A stretch of 64,000 bases of DNA from Chloroflexota bacterium (GCA_002721445.1 PBKN01000005.1:219689-283688); one strand, 5' to 3'. Shown: positions 1 to 9,589, counted from the stretch's first letter. Notes: generated by a model not told the origin, from the letters alone. Numbers and translations are program-made.

Positions 1-2091
1 TATAATGCCTGCATAAGTAGCCCAAAATATACTAACACCTAAGCTACTTAATTTTGCATCTTTTATAAAAGCTAATATTTCTAAACTAAACATTATTAAA
101 GTAAGCAAATTAGCGATCACTAGAGCAGTAAGTAATATATCTTTTATTTCTAATTTGTCGAGTATATTTAATTTATTACTGAAAATTAAATATGCTGAAC
201 CATATAAAGACAGAATAATAGATAGAAAAGCAAGAAACCTATAATTTAAAATAAATTGAATATTTTCATTATTAGTGTTAACAATATCTAAATTAATTAA
301 ATTCAGTATAGAAATACCAAATAATAAGTATGAAAACCATCTTAATTCAATTAAACCAAATCTAAATGAAGTAAATATTAAAAATAAATTAAATATACTC
401 CAAGCAAATATAATCCAAGAGCTTTCAAACTGTATAAAAATACCAATAGCAAATAGAATATTGGCACAACTAAAAAATACTGAATGCAACCCTAATCCAC
501 GTCCATATTTTTCTAAAATCTTTTCTCTATCTAAAATATAACTAGAAGATTTTTTGATAATCCAACCAGACACAAGCGTAGATGCTATTACTAGAATATA
601 TTCAATAGTATATACATTCCATATAGGCGTGATTTTTAAATTTAATAAAGTAGGAGTTCTATCAAATATCATCCAGATAAATGTTAGAGCTAAAAGAAAA
701 TATCCGCTTATTCTAAATTCCCAAGACTTTAATACAAAAGAAAGCCATATAACTAGAGCTCCTTCAATTGACCAAGCTATCCCTAACCATGCTCCTTCTA
801 ATTGTATTGGAAAAGCAATAGTAATAAATAATAATGATATTCCAAAATACATCAAGCTTAATTTAGGATTAGATTTATTTATCCTGAAAACATAATACCC
901 TATACAAGAATAAATAACTGAAATTAATAAAGTAAAAGAACCCAACCAGTTTTTGAAATCAGAATCTCTAAAAATCCAATAACTAATAATCAAATAAAAT
1001 ATTCCATTAGCTAGCATAGTAGAATAATCTGAAATTCCTGGCACACGTTTCCAGATTATATGGAACAATAAGCCTACAAAAATGAATATCCCAAATATAG
1101 TCGACAAATATAATTGAGCTTCCCAGAATGTAGTTATTTCACTAAATTCAATATACCAAAATACAAATGCGAACATAGAAAACACTAACGCAAGCTTATT
1201 AAACCAACTCCAGTTTTTAAAAGTAGATAAAAATAAAACGCCTAAATCTAGCAATATCACATAAAAAAAGAATTGAGATTTAAGATTATTATAATTACTG
1301 CTATCTGGAGAAATTAAATTTGAATTACCTGCAGAAATAACAAATGGAGCTAAAAATGCACCTATAATTCCTATTGTAGCTAAACTTGCAGAATCATGCT
1401 TAAAAGCAAGCAAAGATGAAGTAAGGGTAATTAAAAATATTATGCTTATGGTTATATATAATCCAAACATACTATGTATAGCAAATGCAGCAAATACAGA
1501 AATATATAATATTCCAATACCTCCACCAAATAATGTCTGAGCATATTTCGGGTAACTTCTATAAAAATATTCTCCTAATCCTATAAAAATTAGACCAGTT
1601 AAGATTCCTAGAGTTACCTGTCCTGTTTCATCTATCCATTTATTATCAATAGCTAACTTCAAAAAAAATGCAGTACCTATTAATACAGCAAACACACCAA
1701 TACGAGCTAACCAATTACCACCTAAAATTAGCTCTAAATCAAATATATTATTAAATCTTTTTTTATAAGACTCAATGAGATTATCTGACTTTTCAAGCTT
1801 TGATTGACTAATATCTTTTAAGTTTTTCGAAGGGTCTATAGTGGCAGGAGGAACTTCCTTAATATAATCCTTTTCTTCTATCGACATCCCATTTCTAGCT
1901 AGGATCAACCTAAGTGATTTAACTTGTCTTTCTAAATTAATGATCCTATTTATTGAATTGATAGGTCTAGAATTTTTTTCTAAATCATCTAAATCAGCTG
2001 TAGGAATTTTATTCTTTAAAAGACGCCTTCCGCAATTAGTACAATAATTATTTTGTTCGTGATTTTCTGTTTGACATTTTTCACAAAACAT
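1..2091 (-). CDS. DUF2339 multi-pass membrane protein with N-terminal zinc ribbon (partial, 3' end outside window)
   Basis: The reverse strand reads open from an ATG at 2091 down to base 1 (697 codons, no stop), so the C-terminus lies outside the window; the ORF track omits it. The protein starts with a four-Cys zinc ribbon (MFCEKCQ then YCTNCG; Cys 3, 6, 17, 20), a charged linker of about 100 residues, then the DUF2339 signature GGNWLARIGVFAVLIGTAFF followed by many hydrophobic helices to the window edge. DUF2339 proteins are large predicted inner-membrane proteins of unknown function. The plus-strand ORFs at 275-541 and 554-895 are shadows of it. The family call is from recalled motif resemblance; function is unknown. 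Confidence 0.85.
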   Translation of the reverse strand, partial: MFCEKCQTENHEQNNYCTNCGRRLLKNKIPTADLDDLEKNSRPINSINRIINLERQVKSLRLILARNGMSIEEKDYIKEVPPATIDPSKNLKDISQSKLEKSDNLIESYKKRFNNIFDLELILGGNWLARIGVFAVLIGTAFFLKLAIDNKWIDETGQVTLGILTGLIFIGLGEYFYRSYPKYAQTLFGGGIGILYISVFAAFAIHSMFGLYITISIIFLITLTSSLLAFKHDSASLATIGIIGAFLAPFVISAGNSNLISPDSSNYNNLKSQFFFYVILLDLGVLFLSTFKNWSWFNKLALVFSMFAFVFWYIEFSEITTFWEAQLYLSTIFGIFIFVGLLFHIIWKRVPGISDYSTMLANGIFYLIISYWIFRDSDFKNWLGSFTLLISVIYSCIGYYVFRINKSNPKLSLMYFGISLLFITIAFPIQLEGAWLGIAWSIEGALVIWLSFVLKSWEFRISGYFLLALTFIWMIFDRTPTLLNLKITPIWNVYTIEYILVIASTLVSGWIIKKSSSYILDREKILEKYGRGLGLHSVFFSCANILFAIGIFIQFESSWIIFAWSIFNLFLIFTSFRFGLIELRWFSYLLFGISILNLINLDIVNTNNENIQFILNYRFLAFLSIILSLYGSAYLIFSNKLNILDKLEIKDILLTALVIANLLTLIMFSLEILAFIKDAKLSSLGVSIFWATYAGII

Positions 2092-2230
2092 TTAAAAAAT
2101 CTCCAAAACTATATTAAAATCGAAATAAAAATATCTTCTATTCAATTCACTTTTTCCGAGGCTATCATATAATAAAATATCAATCAATCTATATATAGAC
2201 AGTATAATTTAATATAAAATATTAGTTAAT

Positions 2231-2833
2231 ATGTTTAATAAGTTAAATAAAATAAAAAATATAAAGAAAAATATTATTTCTGAAGAAATACCCCCCGGAC
2301 AATTTGTTACTGAAAAATTCCCAGCATTAACATTTGGAGAAATTCCTAATATTGATATAGAAAAATGGAAATTAAAGATTACTGGAAATATAAATTATCC
2401 ATTTACATTAAATTGGACCGATATTCAAAAATATAAAATGATTAAGACAACAACTCCTTTTCATTGCATTACTCAATGGAGCCGAATGGTAAACCATTGG
2501 GAGGGGATTCCATTTAAAAAGATATATGAGCTTGCAAAACCTAAACCTGAAGCGATTTATGTAATGATTCATTCATATGGAGGTTACTCTACTAATTTAG
2601 ACCTACAAACTTTACTAGAAGAAAATGTGATTTTAGCACACATCCATGATGGATCAATACTTTCACCTGAACACGGCTATCCTTTAAGATTAGTTGTGCC
2701 GGATAGATATGGATGGAAAAGTGCAAAATGGATAAGCAAAATAGAGTTTACCAACAATAATTTACCAGGTTTTTGGGAAAGTAGAGGATATCATATGAAT
2801 GGAGACTACTGGAAAGAAGAACGTTTTTCCTAA
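2231..2833 (+). CDS. Sulfite oxidase-fold molybdopterin-dependent oxidoreductase (YuiH-like)
   Basis: A 200-residue protein with the oxidoreductase molybdopterin-binding fold. The segment TTTPFHCITQWSRMVNHWEG matches the conserved region holding the Mo-ligand Cys (Cys79). The C-terminal stretch HGYPLRLVVPDRYGWKSAKW is typical of the family. It is about the length of stand-alone YuiH-type proteins. No Tat or Sec signal is visible, so it is probably cytoplasmic, and no heme domain is present. The substrate cannot be told from sequence. It runs divergently from the DUF2339 gene and is followed by the large palindrome that controls hspR. Confidence 0.85.
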   Translation: MFNKLNKIKNIKKNIISEEIPPGQFVTEKFPALTFGEIPNIDIEKWKLKITGNINYPFTLNWTDIQKYKMIKTTTPFHCITQWSRMVNHWEGIPFKKIYELAKPKPEAIYVMIHSYGGYSTNLDLQTLLEENVILAHIHDGSILSPEHGYPLRLVVPDRYGWKSAKWISKIEFTNNNLPGFWESRGYHMNGDYWKEERFS

Positions 2834-2844
2834 AACGCTCAAGA

Positions 2845-2911
2845 TTAATCTAGTTTATATATTAAACCTTGACATAATCTGTATCAAGGTTTAATATATA
2901 AACTAGATTAA
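2845..2911. promoter_or_regulatory. Perfect 28-bp-arm palindrome with HAIR-type HspR operator and promoter of hspR-grpE-dnaK
   Basis: Arms 2845-2872 and 2884-2911 are perfect reverse complements around an 11-nt spacer. The inner ends give CTTGA-N11-TCAAG (2868-2888), the half-sites and spacing of the HspR-associated inverted repeat (CTTGAGT-N7-ACTCAAG). A consensus sigma70 promoter overlaps it: TTGACA at 2869-2874, a 17-nt spacer and TAATAT at 2892-2897. The predicted transcription start is near 2904, inside the right arm, so the operon's own mRNA would not contain the full hairpin. No T-run follows, so a DNA-level operator is more likely than a terminator. HspR binding here should block the -35 region. 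Confidence 0.85.
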
Positions 2912-2924
2912 CAATTTATAACTA

Positions 2925-3368
2925 ATGGATATGAAATATTTTACTGACAATTCAGACTACAGAATTAGAATCAGATTAAATAATCCTATTTCATATAACC
3001 CAGAAATTCACAATCCTTCTGAAACTGAATTAGTAGGAGTATACATAATAAGTGTAGCAGCTAGGATGCTTGAAATGCATCCACAAACACTTAGAAAATA
3101 CGAAAGATTAGGCCTAGTAAGGCCTTCCAGAACTGTAGGAATGTTAAGACTATATTCTGAGGAAGATATTGTAAGATTAGAGCTGATAAAACACCTAGTA
3201 GGTGAATTAGGTTTAAATTTAGCTGGAGTCAGAATGGCAATAGGCCTTTTTAACAAATTAATCCTGTTAAAAAAAGAAATGGAACCTGCGGGTAATGTTG
3301 AATTAAGAAAATTATTGTCAAAAGGAATAGACGAAATGTTATCTATACTATATGGAAATACTGAATAA
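2925..3368 (+). CDS. hspR: HspR-type MerR-family heat-shock repressor
   Basis: A 147-residue protein with a MerR helix-turn-helix from about residue 40: VYIISVAARMLEMHPQTLRKYERLGLV, then RLYSEEDIVRLELIKHL. This closely follows HspR of actinobacteria and other phyla, including the MHPQTLR recognition helix and the GLNLAGV segment. HspR represses dnaK-type operons by binding HAIR sites with DnaK as co-repressor, and a HAIR-spaced site lies immediately upstream, implying autoregulation. The gene is first in the operon rather than last as in Streptomyces and Mycobacterium. Two ATGs (2925, 2931) are possible; neither has a strong Shine-Dalgarno sequence. The N-terminus of about 38 residues before the HTH is unusually long. 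Confidence 0.9.
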   Translation: MDMKYFTDNSDYRIRIRLNNPISYNPEIHNPSETELVGVYIISVAARMLEMHPQTLRKYERLGLVRPSRTVGMLRLYSEEDIVRLELIKHLVGELGLNLAGVRMAIGLFNKLILLKKEMEPAGNVELRKLLSKGIDEMLSILYGNTE

Positions 3369-3390
3369 ATTTCCTAGGAGAACTAATTAT

Positions 3391-3969
3391 ATGCCAAAAA
3401 AACCTAAAAATAATCGTGAATCAAAAAAAAATAATTCTGAATCAACTTCAGATAATAAAAATTTAGATAAAGAAAAAGAAATTGAAGAACTAGTTAAAGA
3501 AAAAGATTCCTATTATGCAATGGCCCAAAGAAGTCAAGCTGACCTAGTTAATTATAAAAAAAGAGCGTCAGAAGAAAAAGAAGAAATAAGAAAATCTACA
3601 AATTTTTTTATGATTTTAAAAATCCTTCCTATTATTGATGACTTTGACAGGGCAATTTCAATAATACCTGATGATTCAATTAAGTCTAGCTGGGGAGAAG
3701 GCTTAGTACTTGTACAAAGAAATTTTATTAACACTCTAGAATCTTTAGGAGTTAAAAAGATAGAAGCCAAAGGAAATGAGTTTGACCCAAGAGAACATGA
3801 AGCAATTTTATATGAAGAAAGCAAAACGCTTTCAGAGGGAATAGTAGTAAACGTTATACGAGATGGTTATAAGCTTAAAGATCAAGTCATAAGGCCTGCG
3901 CAAGTAACCGTATCAAAATCACATGAAATCCAAAAAGATTTGAAAGAGAACAATAAAAAGGAGGAATAA
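3391..3969 (+). CDS. grpE: Nucleotide exchange factor GrpE
   Basis: GrpE is the nucleotide exchange factor for DnaK. The start is set at ATG 3391 (MPKKPKNN) because a TAGGAG Shine-Dalgarno sits at 3375-3380; the track start at 3352 would overlap the end of hspR and has no such site. That leaves 192 residues. There is a charged low-complexity N-terminus, a long coiled coil (from about residue 25), and the C-terminal wing with NEFDPREHEAILYEES and GYKLKDQVIRPAQVTVSK, the family signature. It lies 22 bp after hspR and 3 bp before dnaK, in one operon. Confidence 0.95.
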   Translation: MPKKPKNNRESKKNNSESTSDNKNLDKEKEIEELVKEKDSYYAMAQRSQADLVNYKKRASEEKEEIRKSTNFFMILKILPIIDDFDRAISIIPDDSIKSSWGEGLVLVQRNFINTLESLGVKKIEAKGNEFDPREHEAILYEESKTLSEGIVVNVIRDGYKLKDQVIRPAQVTVSKSHEIQKDLKENNKKEE

Positions 3970-3972
3970 TTT

Positions 3973-5877
3973 ATGCCAAAAGTATTAGGAATTGACCTTG
4001 GTACTACAAATTCATGCATGGCAATTATAGAAGCAGGAGAACCTAGAGTCCTAGAAAATGCAGAAGGAGGAAGAACTACTCCATCTATGGTAGGAGTAAA
4101 TCCAAGATCAAATGAACGTTATGTTGGAATGACAGCTAAACGTCAAGCGATTACAAATCCAGAAAATACAGTTTTTTCTGTTAAAAGGTTAATGGGAAGA
4201 AAATTCACCGATAAAACAGTTAAGTCAGATACAAAGTTAGTTCCTTTTAAAGTAACTAAACATAGTAATGGAGATGCCCATGTAAGTATGTGTGATAAAA
4301 ACTATGCACCTCCTGAAGTTTCCGCAATGGTACTACAAAAATTAAAAAAAGATGCCGAAGAAAAAATAGGCGAGGAAATTACTCAAGCAGTCATAACAGT
4401 TCCAGCTTATTTTAATGATAGCCAAAGAAATGCCACCAAAGATGCTGGGAAAATTGCTGGATTAGAAGTTCTAAGAATAATCAATGAGCCTACAGCTGCT
4501 TCACTAACTTATGGACTAGATAAAAAAGGTGAAGAAACTATAGCTGTATATGACTTAGGAGGAGGCACATTTGATATAACTATATTACAAATTAGCCAAG
4601 GAGTTTTCGAGGTTAAAGCTACAAATGGCGACACCCACCTTGGAGGGGATGATTTCGATCAAGTAATAATAGATTGGATATGTGATGAATTCCAAAAAGA
4701 CCAAGGGATTGATCTTAAACAAGACAGAATGGCTCTTCAAAGATTACGAGAATCTGCAGAAAAAGCAAAAATTGAATTGTCAACATTAATGGAAACTGAA
4801 ATAAATCTGCCTTTTATAACTGCAGATGCGTCTGGTCCTAAACACCTCGTAAATAAATTAACAAGATCTAAATTTGAACAATTAGTAGCTACATTAATTA
4901 AACGAACGATAACCCCTTGTAAACAAGCTATAAAAGACGCAGGGATATCTGCAGGAGAAGTTAATGAAGTCATATTAGTTGGAGGCATGACAAGAATGCC
5001 AGCTGTACAAGACTCAGTAATTAAAATATTTGGCAAAGAACCTAATAAAGGAGTCAATCCAGATGAAGTTGTAGCTATAGGGGCAGCAATACAAGCTGGT
5101 GTATTGCAAGGAGATGTTCAAGATATACTTTTATTAGACGTAACTCCGCTTACTTTGGGAATAGAGACTTTAGGAGGAGTATCTACACCACTAGTACCAA
5201 GAAACACAACTATCCCAACAGCAAAAAGCGAAACCTTTACTACTGCAGCCGATAATCAAACAAGTGTTGAAGTACATGTATTACAAGGTGAAAGAACTAT
5301 AGCTTCAGAAAATAAATCAATTGGAAGATTTAATTTAGAAGGCATACTACCTGCTACTAGAGGAACTCCTCAAATTGAAGTAACTTTTGATATAGACAGT
5401 AATGGAATTTTAAATGTTTCAGCTAAAGATAAAGGGACAGAAAAAGAACAAAAAATTACTATTACTGCTAGCTCTGGACTAGAACAGGACGAAATTGACC
5501 GTATGGTTCAAGAATCTGAGCAATATGCTGAAGAAGACAAGCAAAAACGTGAAGAAATAGAAACTCTAAATGCATCAGATAATTTGGTATATACTGCAGA
5601 AAAAATGGTAAAAGATAATGAAGATAAAATACCAGAAGATTTGAAGACTGAAATAGAAGAAAAAATAAAATTATCCAGAGAAGCTATTACTGAAAAAGAT
5701 TCTGAAAAAATAAAATTATCTATGCAAGATTTGCAAACAACTATGCAAAAAGTTGGTGAAATAGTTTATGCTCAACCACCAAATAACGATGGAGAAGAAA
5801 CCCCAGTAGAATCCGAAGAAAAAGACTCTGATTCAGATGAAAATACAGTTGATGGTGAATTTAGAGAAGTAAAATAA
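3973..5877 (+). CDS. dnaK: Molecular chaperone DnaK (Hsp70)
   Basis: A full-length Hsp70 of 634 residues starting [15 protein letters not shown]. It has the ATPase signatures [25 protein letters not shown] and [15 protein letters not shown], the substrate-binding domain with [17 protein letters not shown], and an acidic tail ending GEFREVK. A strong AAAGGAGGAA ribosome site precedes it. Third gene of the hspR-grpE-dnaK operon and followed by a clear terminator. No dnaJ, clpB or hsp20 is linked here. HspR in other bacteria uses DnaK as co-repressor, so the operon carries a complete feedback loop. Confidence 0.99.
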   Translation: MPKVLGIDLGTTNSCMAIIEAGEPRVLENAEGGRTTPSMVGVNPRSNERYVGMTAKRQAITNPENTVFSVKRLMGRKFTDKTVKSDTKLVPFKVTKHSNGDAHVSMCDKNYAPPEVSAMVLQKLKKDAEEKIGEEITQAVITVPAYFNDSQRNATKDAGKIAGLEVLRIINEPTAASLTYGLDKKGEETIAVYDLGGGTFDITILQISQGVFEVKATNGDTHLGGDDFDQVIIDWICDEFQKDQGIDLKQDRMALQRLRESAEKAKIELSTLMETEINLPFITADASGPKHLVNKLTRSKFEQLVATLIKRTITPCKQAIKDAGISAGEVNEVILVGGMTRMPAVQDSVIKIFGKEPNKGVNPDEVVAIGAAIQAGVLQGDVQDILLLDVTPLTLGIETLGGVSTPLVPRNTTIPTAKSETFTTAADNQTSVEVHVLQGERTIASENKSIGRFNLEGILPATRGTPQIEVTFDIDSNGILNVSAKDKGTEKEQKITITASSGLEQDEIDRMVQESEQYAEEDKQKREEIETLNASDNLVYTAEKMVKDNEDKIPEDLKTEIEEKIKLSREAITEKDSEKIKLSMQDLQTTMQKVGEIVYAQPPNNDGEETPVESEEKDSDSDENTVDGEFREVK

Positions 5878-5887
5878 TCTACAAATA

Positions 5888-5935
5888 TACTATCAAGCTA
5901 TTTAATAAATAGCTTGATAGTAACAATATTTTTTT
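5888..5935 (+). terminator. Rho-independent terminator after dnaK
   Basis: A perfect 16-bp stem (TACTATCAAGCTATTT with its reverse complement) around the 3-nt loop AAT, followed by an A/T spacer and a run of seven Ts. It lies 10 bp after the dnaK stop. The stem is symmetric, but the T-run is on the plus-strand side. Confidence 0.85.
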
Positions 5936-5988
5936 CAAGCAACTAGGTAGTATATTCAAAAATTAATATTTTTTAAAATTATAAATTT

Positions 5989-6981
5989 TTATAAAACATG
6001 ATATGAAAGTAGATGTTTTCTCAAAACATCCTGAGCAAAATCATTCTCTACATCTCTCCAGACTGAATGAACATGATTCGCACCAGATTGATAATTATCT
6101 AATTCGATAAATAAATTTCCTCCATGAATTCTATAATAATATGCTTCACCAAGATTAATGCCTCCTGCCCATCCAAACTTCACACTTTTAAGAGTATTTG
6201 ATTCTAAATACTCTAATTTAGATTTTACTAAATTAGGGTTCACTTGATTTACATATTCAGCAATCAAAAGTTTTAACAATTTCTGCTGACCAATTTTTAA
6301 TTCATCCCAAGAAATACCCTCAACTACAGGTACAGTTACCCTAGAACTGTTATAAGTAATAATATCCTTAGGTGTATTTTCATAAATAGTCGCAATATGG
6401 TGCTGGTCCTTGCTCATACTATTAACCAACTCAAACGCAAGGTCTTCTCTTTTCTTTAAAATACGTAGCCCCTTACTATCTCCATCTTTAACCTCAGCCG
6501 GGTTCACCCCTAAAAACAATGGTGTAACAGATATAATTTTATCTGACCATATACTAAAATGAATAGAGACATGATGCCCTTCAAATCTCCACCCCCATGG
6601 GTCTTTACTCTTAGGATTACCAAAAATAGTAAAATAATACCTTTCAGGGTCTCTAACAAAAGTCTTAATATTTTCACGTATTTCTAATTCTTTTAAAATC
6701 AATTCATGATTAATTATTTGCAAAGTTTGATTAAAAGCATCAGAACTAAGACCAGTTTCAAGAAGAGTAAATACTAAACTCTTAAGCTCTTTTGTCATAT
6801 CCTTCAAAGGTAATCCATGTCTATTTAAAGGAGGATAATACCAAAATATCCTTTCCCCATCTAAATAATGGAAAAGAGCCTTGTTTCTAGCTTTGGCATC
6901 AAGATTATCATAGAAACTTGATGCAGCTTCTTGCATTTTTTTAATAGTAGATTTGTTTTTTGAACTAGATGAAAAATTCAT
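5989..6981 (-). CDS. DUF3500 domain-containing protein
   Basis: A 330-residue protein matching DUF3500 along most of its length. The most recognisable part is the C-terminus: FGWAGGINLGEAYYYRIHGG, FIELDNYQSGANHVHSVWRD and ENDFAQDVLRKH. Members are of unknown function, and some homologues carry signal peptides; none is seen here. The gene lies 37 bp downstream of the NHL-propeller gene on the same strand, so the two may be co-transcribed. The family call is from remembered signature resemblance. Confidence 0.8.
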   Translation of the reverse strand: MNFSSSSKNKSTIKKMQEAASSFYDNLDAKARNKALFHYLDGERIFWYYPPLNRHGLPLKDMTKELKSLVFTLLETGLSSDAFNQTLQIINHELILKELEIRENIKTFVRDPERYYFTIFGNPKSKDPWGWRFEGHHVSIHFSIWSDKIISVTPLFLGVNPAEVKDGDSKGLRILKKREDLAFELVNSMSKDQHHIATIYENTPKDIITYNSSRVTVPVVEGISWDELKIGQQKLLKLLIAEYVNQVNPNLVKSKLEYLESNTLKSVKFGWAGGINLGEAYYYRIHGGNLFIELDNYQSGANHVHSVWRDVENDFAQDVLRKHLLSYHVL

Positions 6982-7018
6982 ATTTTTTCTATTTTCTTTT
7001 TAGTTATATTTACGAGAA

Positions 7019-7969
7019 CTAAACTTTAATTAATTTTTGAAAGCTTCTGACTTGTCCAGGGTCTTTACCATTTACACTATTTAAATTTGTCCATGAAACT
7101 TCGCCAAGATAAATATTTTTATCTATGTCTAAAGTAATACCATGAGGAGCCAAAAATTGACCTTCCTGCAAACCCCAACCAAGATGGCCTATCCTAGATA
7201 AAACATGACCATTTACATCTAAAACTGAAATCCTAGGACCAATATTAGGGTTAGCTCTATTTACAGGTAGCCCCCAACCTAATTCTCCAACATAAAACTC
7301 TTGGTCTCTAGAAATATATAAAGCACATGGACGATGAATATTGTTCCACTGTCCCTCAAATTTCCCCAAAGAATTGAAAATTTGAACTCTGTGATTTTCC
7401 CTGTCAGCTACATACACATAGCTGTCTTTATCTATCGCAATATTATGAGGAATATTAAATTCTCCAGGAGCAACTCCAGGATTACCCCACGAAAATTTAT
7501 ATTTACCTTCTGGGGAATATACATGGATTTTTGCATTCATATATCCATCTGAAACATAAATATCATTAGTTTTAGGGTCAATAGCTACATCAGTACATCT
7601 ATTAAAAGGATTCCCACTGTAAGGTTCAGCGGGGTTATTAGGTGAACCTATAGTAAATAAAACATCTCCATCTAAACTACATTTCCGAACTGTATGGTCA
7701 CCATCATCAATACAAAATAATGAATTATCTAGGCCAAGAGTTAAACCATGAGGTCTAACAAATAAATCTTCTCCCCAGGAATTAAGAAAATTACCCTCCT
7801 TATCAAACACAATCATAGGATGATCACCTCTATTAAAAACATAGACTTTTTGATCAGGCCCGACAGCTACAGAGGCAACTTCTCTCCAAGAAATACCCTT
7901 TGGTAGTTTTGCCCATAATTCTGTAGGTTTATATTGAAAATTATTATCCCCTAAAATTTGATTAATCAA
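7019..7969 (-). CDS. NHL-repeat beta-propeller protein
   Basis: A 316-residue protein built from NHL-type blades, each with a pattern like VDxxxxVYVADxxNHRVQIFxxxGKF; clear copies are GPDQKVYVFNRGDHPMIVFD, DSYVYVADRENHRVQIFN and KTNDIYVSDGYMNAKIHVYS. About six blades are visible. Similar proteins are annotated as peptidyl-alpha-hydroxyglycine alpha-amidating lyase-like or 6-bladed propellers; no specific enzymatic activity can be assigned here. No signal peptide is seen. It precedes the DUF3500 gene. Confidence 0.85.
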   Translation of the reverse strand: MINQILGDNNFQYKPTELWAKLPKGISWREVASVAVGPDQKVYVFNRGDHPMIVFDKEGNFLNSWGEDLFVRPHGLTLGLDNSLFCIDDGDHTVRKCSLDGDVLFTIGSPNNPAEPYSGNPFNRCTDVAIDPKTNDIYVSDGYMNAKIHVYSPEGKYKFSWGNPGVAPGEFNIPHNIAIDKDSYVYVADRENHRVQIFNSLGKFEGQWNNIHRPCALYISRDQEFYVGELGWGLPVNRANPNIGPRISVLDVNGHVLSRIGHLGWGLQEGQFLAPHGITLDIDKNIYLGEVSWTNLNSVNGKDPGQVRSFQKLIKV

Positions 7970-8095
7970 ATTGATACCTCATTTAATACATAATACATAA
8001 ATTTTATACAAACAAAATTATACCATTAAGAATAAAAAGTTATTCACTCTTGAGAAATCAAGGCTAAAAGGGTACATTAAAGTAAATTAATATCA

Positions 8096-8539
8096 ATGCG
8101 GAGAGTTAAATTGTCTAAAGTATATTCAATACAGATTTGCAAATCCCATAGAAACCCAATGGAAAAAGTAAAAAAAGCTAAATTAATATCAAACATAGGA
8201 ATAGATGAAGATATACATGCATCAAACCAAGGTAAGAAAAAAAACAGACAAATTTTATTAATGGATATTGAAACTTTGAATTCTTTCAATTTAGAAACAG
8301 GCATTATTAAAGAAAATATTACTACTCAAGGTTTAAAAATAAATGACCTTAAATCAAATCAAAAAATCCAAATAGGAAAATCTATAATTCTTCAAGTTAC
8401 TGGTCCATGTGAACCATGCCCAAGAATGGATGAAATACGTCCTGGATTAATGAAGGAAATCGATGGTAAAAGAGGAATTTTAGCATTTGTAGAAAGAGGA
8501 GGAATAATAAATGAAGGAGATAAAATAGAAATAATTTAG
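8096..8539 (+). CDS. MOSC domain protein
   Basis: A 147-residue single-domain MOSC protein (the fold of the molybdenum cofactor sulfurase C-terminus and of YiiM-like proteins). Visible signatures are GIDEDIHA near residue 45, TTQGLKINDLKSNQKIQIG, and the Cys-containing segment VTGPCEPCPRMDEIRPGL, followed by RGILAFVERGGIINEGDKI. The conserved Cys is proposed to carry sulfur or bind Mo cofactor in the family. The ATG at 8096 is accepted, but a start a few codons later is possible. It may connect with the Mo-dependent oxidoreductase at 2231. Confidence 0.85.
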   Translation: MRRVKLSKVYSIQICKSHRNPMEKVKKAKLISNIGIDEDIHASNQGKKKNRQILLMDIETLNSFNLETGIIKENITTQGLKINDLKSNQKIQIGKSIILQVTGPCEPCPRMDEIRPGLMKEIDGKRGILAFVERGGIINEGDKIEII

Positions 8540-8626
8540 ATTCCTAATAATCTACACTAACAGTATATTTATAAATCAGATATAATTAAATAAAAAACTA
8601 ATATAGTATCGAAAAATATCAATATT

Positions 8627-9589
8627 ATGGCAATGACAACATATAAACGGGATAACCAGCTAATATTTCGCATGGGATTTACTATGCTTTTACTTGCATT
8701 TTTATTTATAGGTTTTTTATATTTTTTATTTGCAATGGGCTTTAGCCCAATATTCATTTTGGCAATTGCTATTTTTATGGCTGGATTTCAATATTTTTAT
8801 TCAGATAAAATGGTATTAAAAACAACAGGGGCTAAAATAGTTACTCCAGATCAAGAACCCAAACTTCACAAATTAATTGATGATTTATGCAATACATCAA
8901 AACTGCCAAAACCAAAACATATAGCAATAATGGATACTCCTGTGCCAAATGCCTTTGCTACAGGAAGAAATCCGAAAAATGCAGTAATTGCAGTTACAAA
9001 AGGTTTATTAAACAAATTAAATCAAAAAGAACTTGAAGCTGTTTTAGCACATGAATTAAGCCATGTTAAAAATCGAGATATTATGGTTCTTACCTGGGCA
9101 AGTATTATAGTTATAATGGCTGGATATTTAATGCAAATGCTTTTTTGGATGAGCTTATTTGGTGGCTTTGGAGGGGGAGGTAGAAGTAGAAATGGGGGAC
9201 AAGCAATGCTTATTATGATGGCAATTTGGATTGGCACTATAATAGTTTATTTTATTGCACAGATGTTAATTATGACGCTATCTAGATATAGAGAATTAGC
9301 TGCGGATAGAGGTGCGGCAATGATTACTGGAAACCCAATGGACTTAGCTTCGGCTTTAAAAAAGATTGAACAAGAAGTTTCTAATACCCCAGAAAAACAA
9401 GTTAGAAATGTTGAACACGCTAGTGCTTTTTTTATAATACCTGCAATCAAGTCAAATTTCATAGCCTCTTTAATGTCTAGCCACCCTAATACAGAGAAAA
9501 GAATTCAAAAGCTAAGAGATATGAAAAAAACTTATTCTTCTTCTAAGCAAGAATATACTAAATTTAATATCGATATATCAAAAAAATAA
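8627..9589 (+). CDS. htpX: Membrane zinc metalloprotease HtpX (M48)
   Basis: A 320-residue M48 peptidase. Two hydrophobic helices lie near residues 15-60, then the HEXXH zinc site as HELSHVKNRDI near residue 143, two more membrane helices (VIMAGYLMQMLFW and IWIGTIIVYFIAQM), and the third-ligand region SRYRELAADRGAAMITG. HtpX degrades damaged membrane proteins. The segment between the last helices contains a Gly-rich loop (GGFGGGGRSRNGG) common in the family. No HAIR site is upstream, so it is not obviously under HspR. Confidence 0.95.
   Translation: MAMTTYKRDNQLIFRMGFTMLLLAFLFIGFLYFLFAMGFSPIFILAIAIFMAGFQYFYSDKMVLKTTGAKIVTPDQEPKLHKLIDDLCNTSKLPKPKHIAIMDTPVPNAFATGRNPKNAVIAVTKGLLNKLNQKELEAVLAHELSHVKNRDIMVLTWASIIVIMAGYLMQMLFWMSLFGGFGGGGRSRNGGQAMLIMMAIWIGTIIVYFIAQMLIMTLSRYRELAADRGAAMITGNPMDLASALKKIEQEVSNTPEKQVRNVEHASAFFIIPAIKSNFIASLMSSHPNTEKRIQKLRDMKKTYSSSKQEYTKFNIDISKK

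Noticed and set aside
275-895. Two plus-strand ORFs (88 and 113 aa) near the window start
   Set aside because: They are shadows of the minus-strand DUF2339 gene, which reads open through the whole region.
4737-5057. Antisense 106-aa ORF within dnaK
   Set aside because: Shadow of a highly conserved gene; no ribosome site or family resemblance.
8049-8062. CTTGAGAAATCAAG, resembling a HAIR site near the MOSC gene
   Set aside because: Half-sites match, but the spacer is 4 nt instead of 11, so HspR should not bind it as at 2868.
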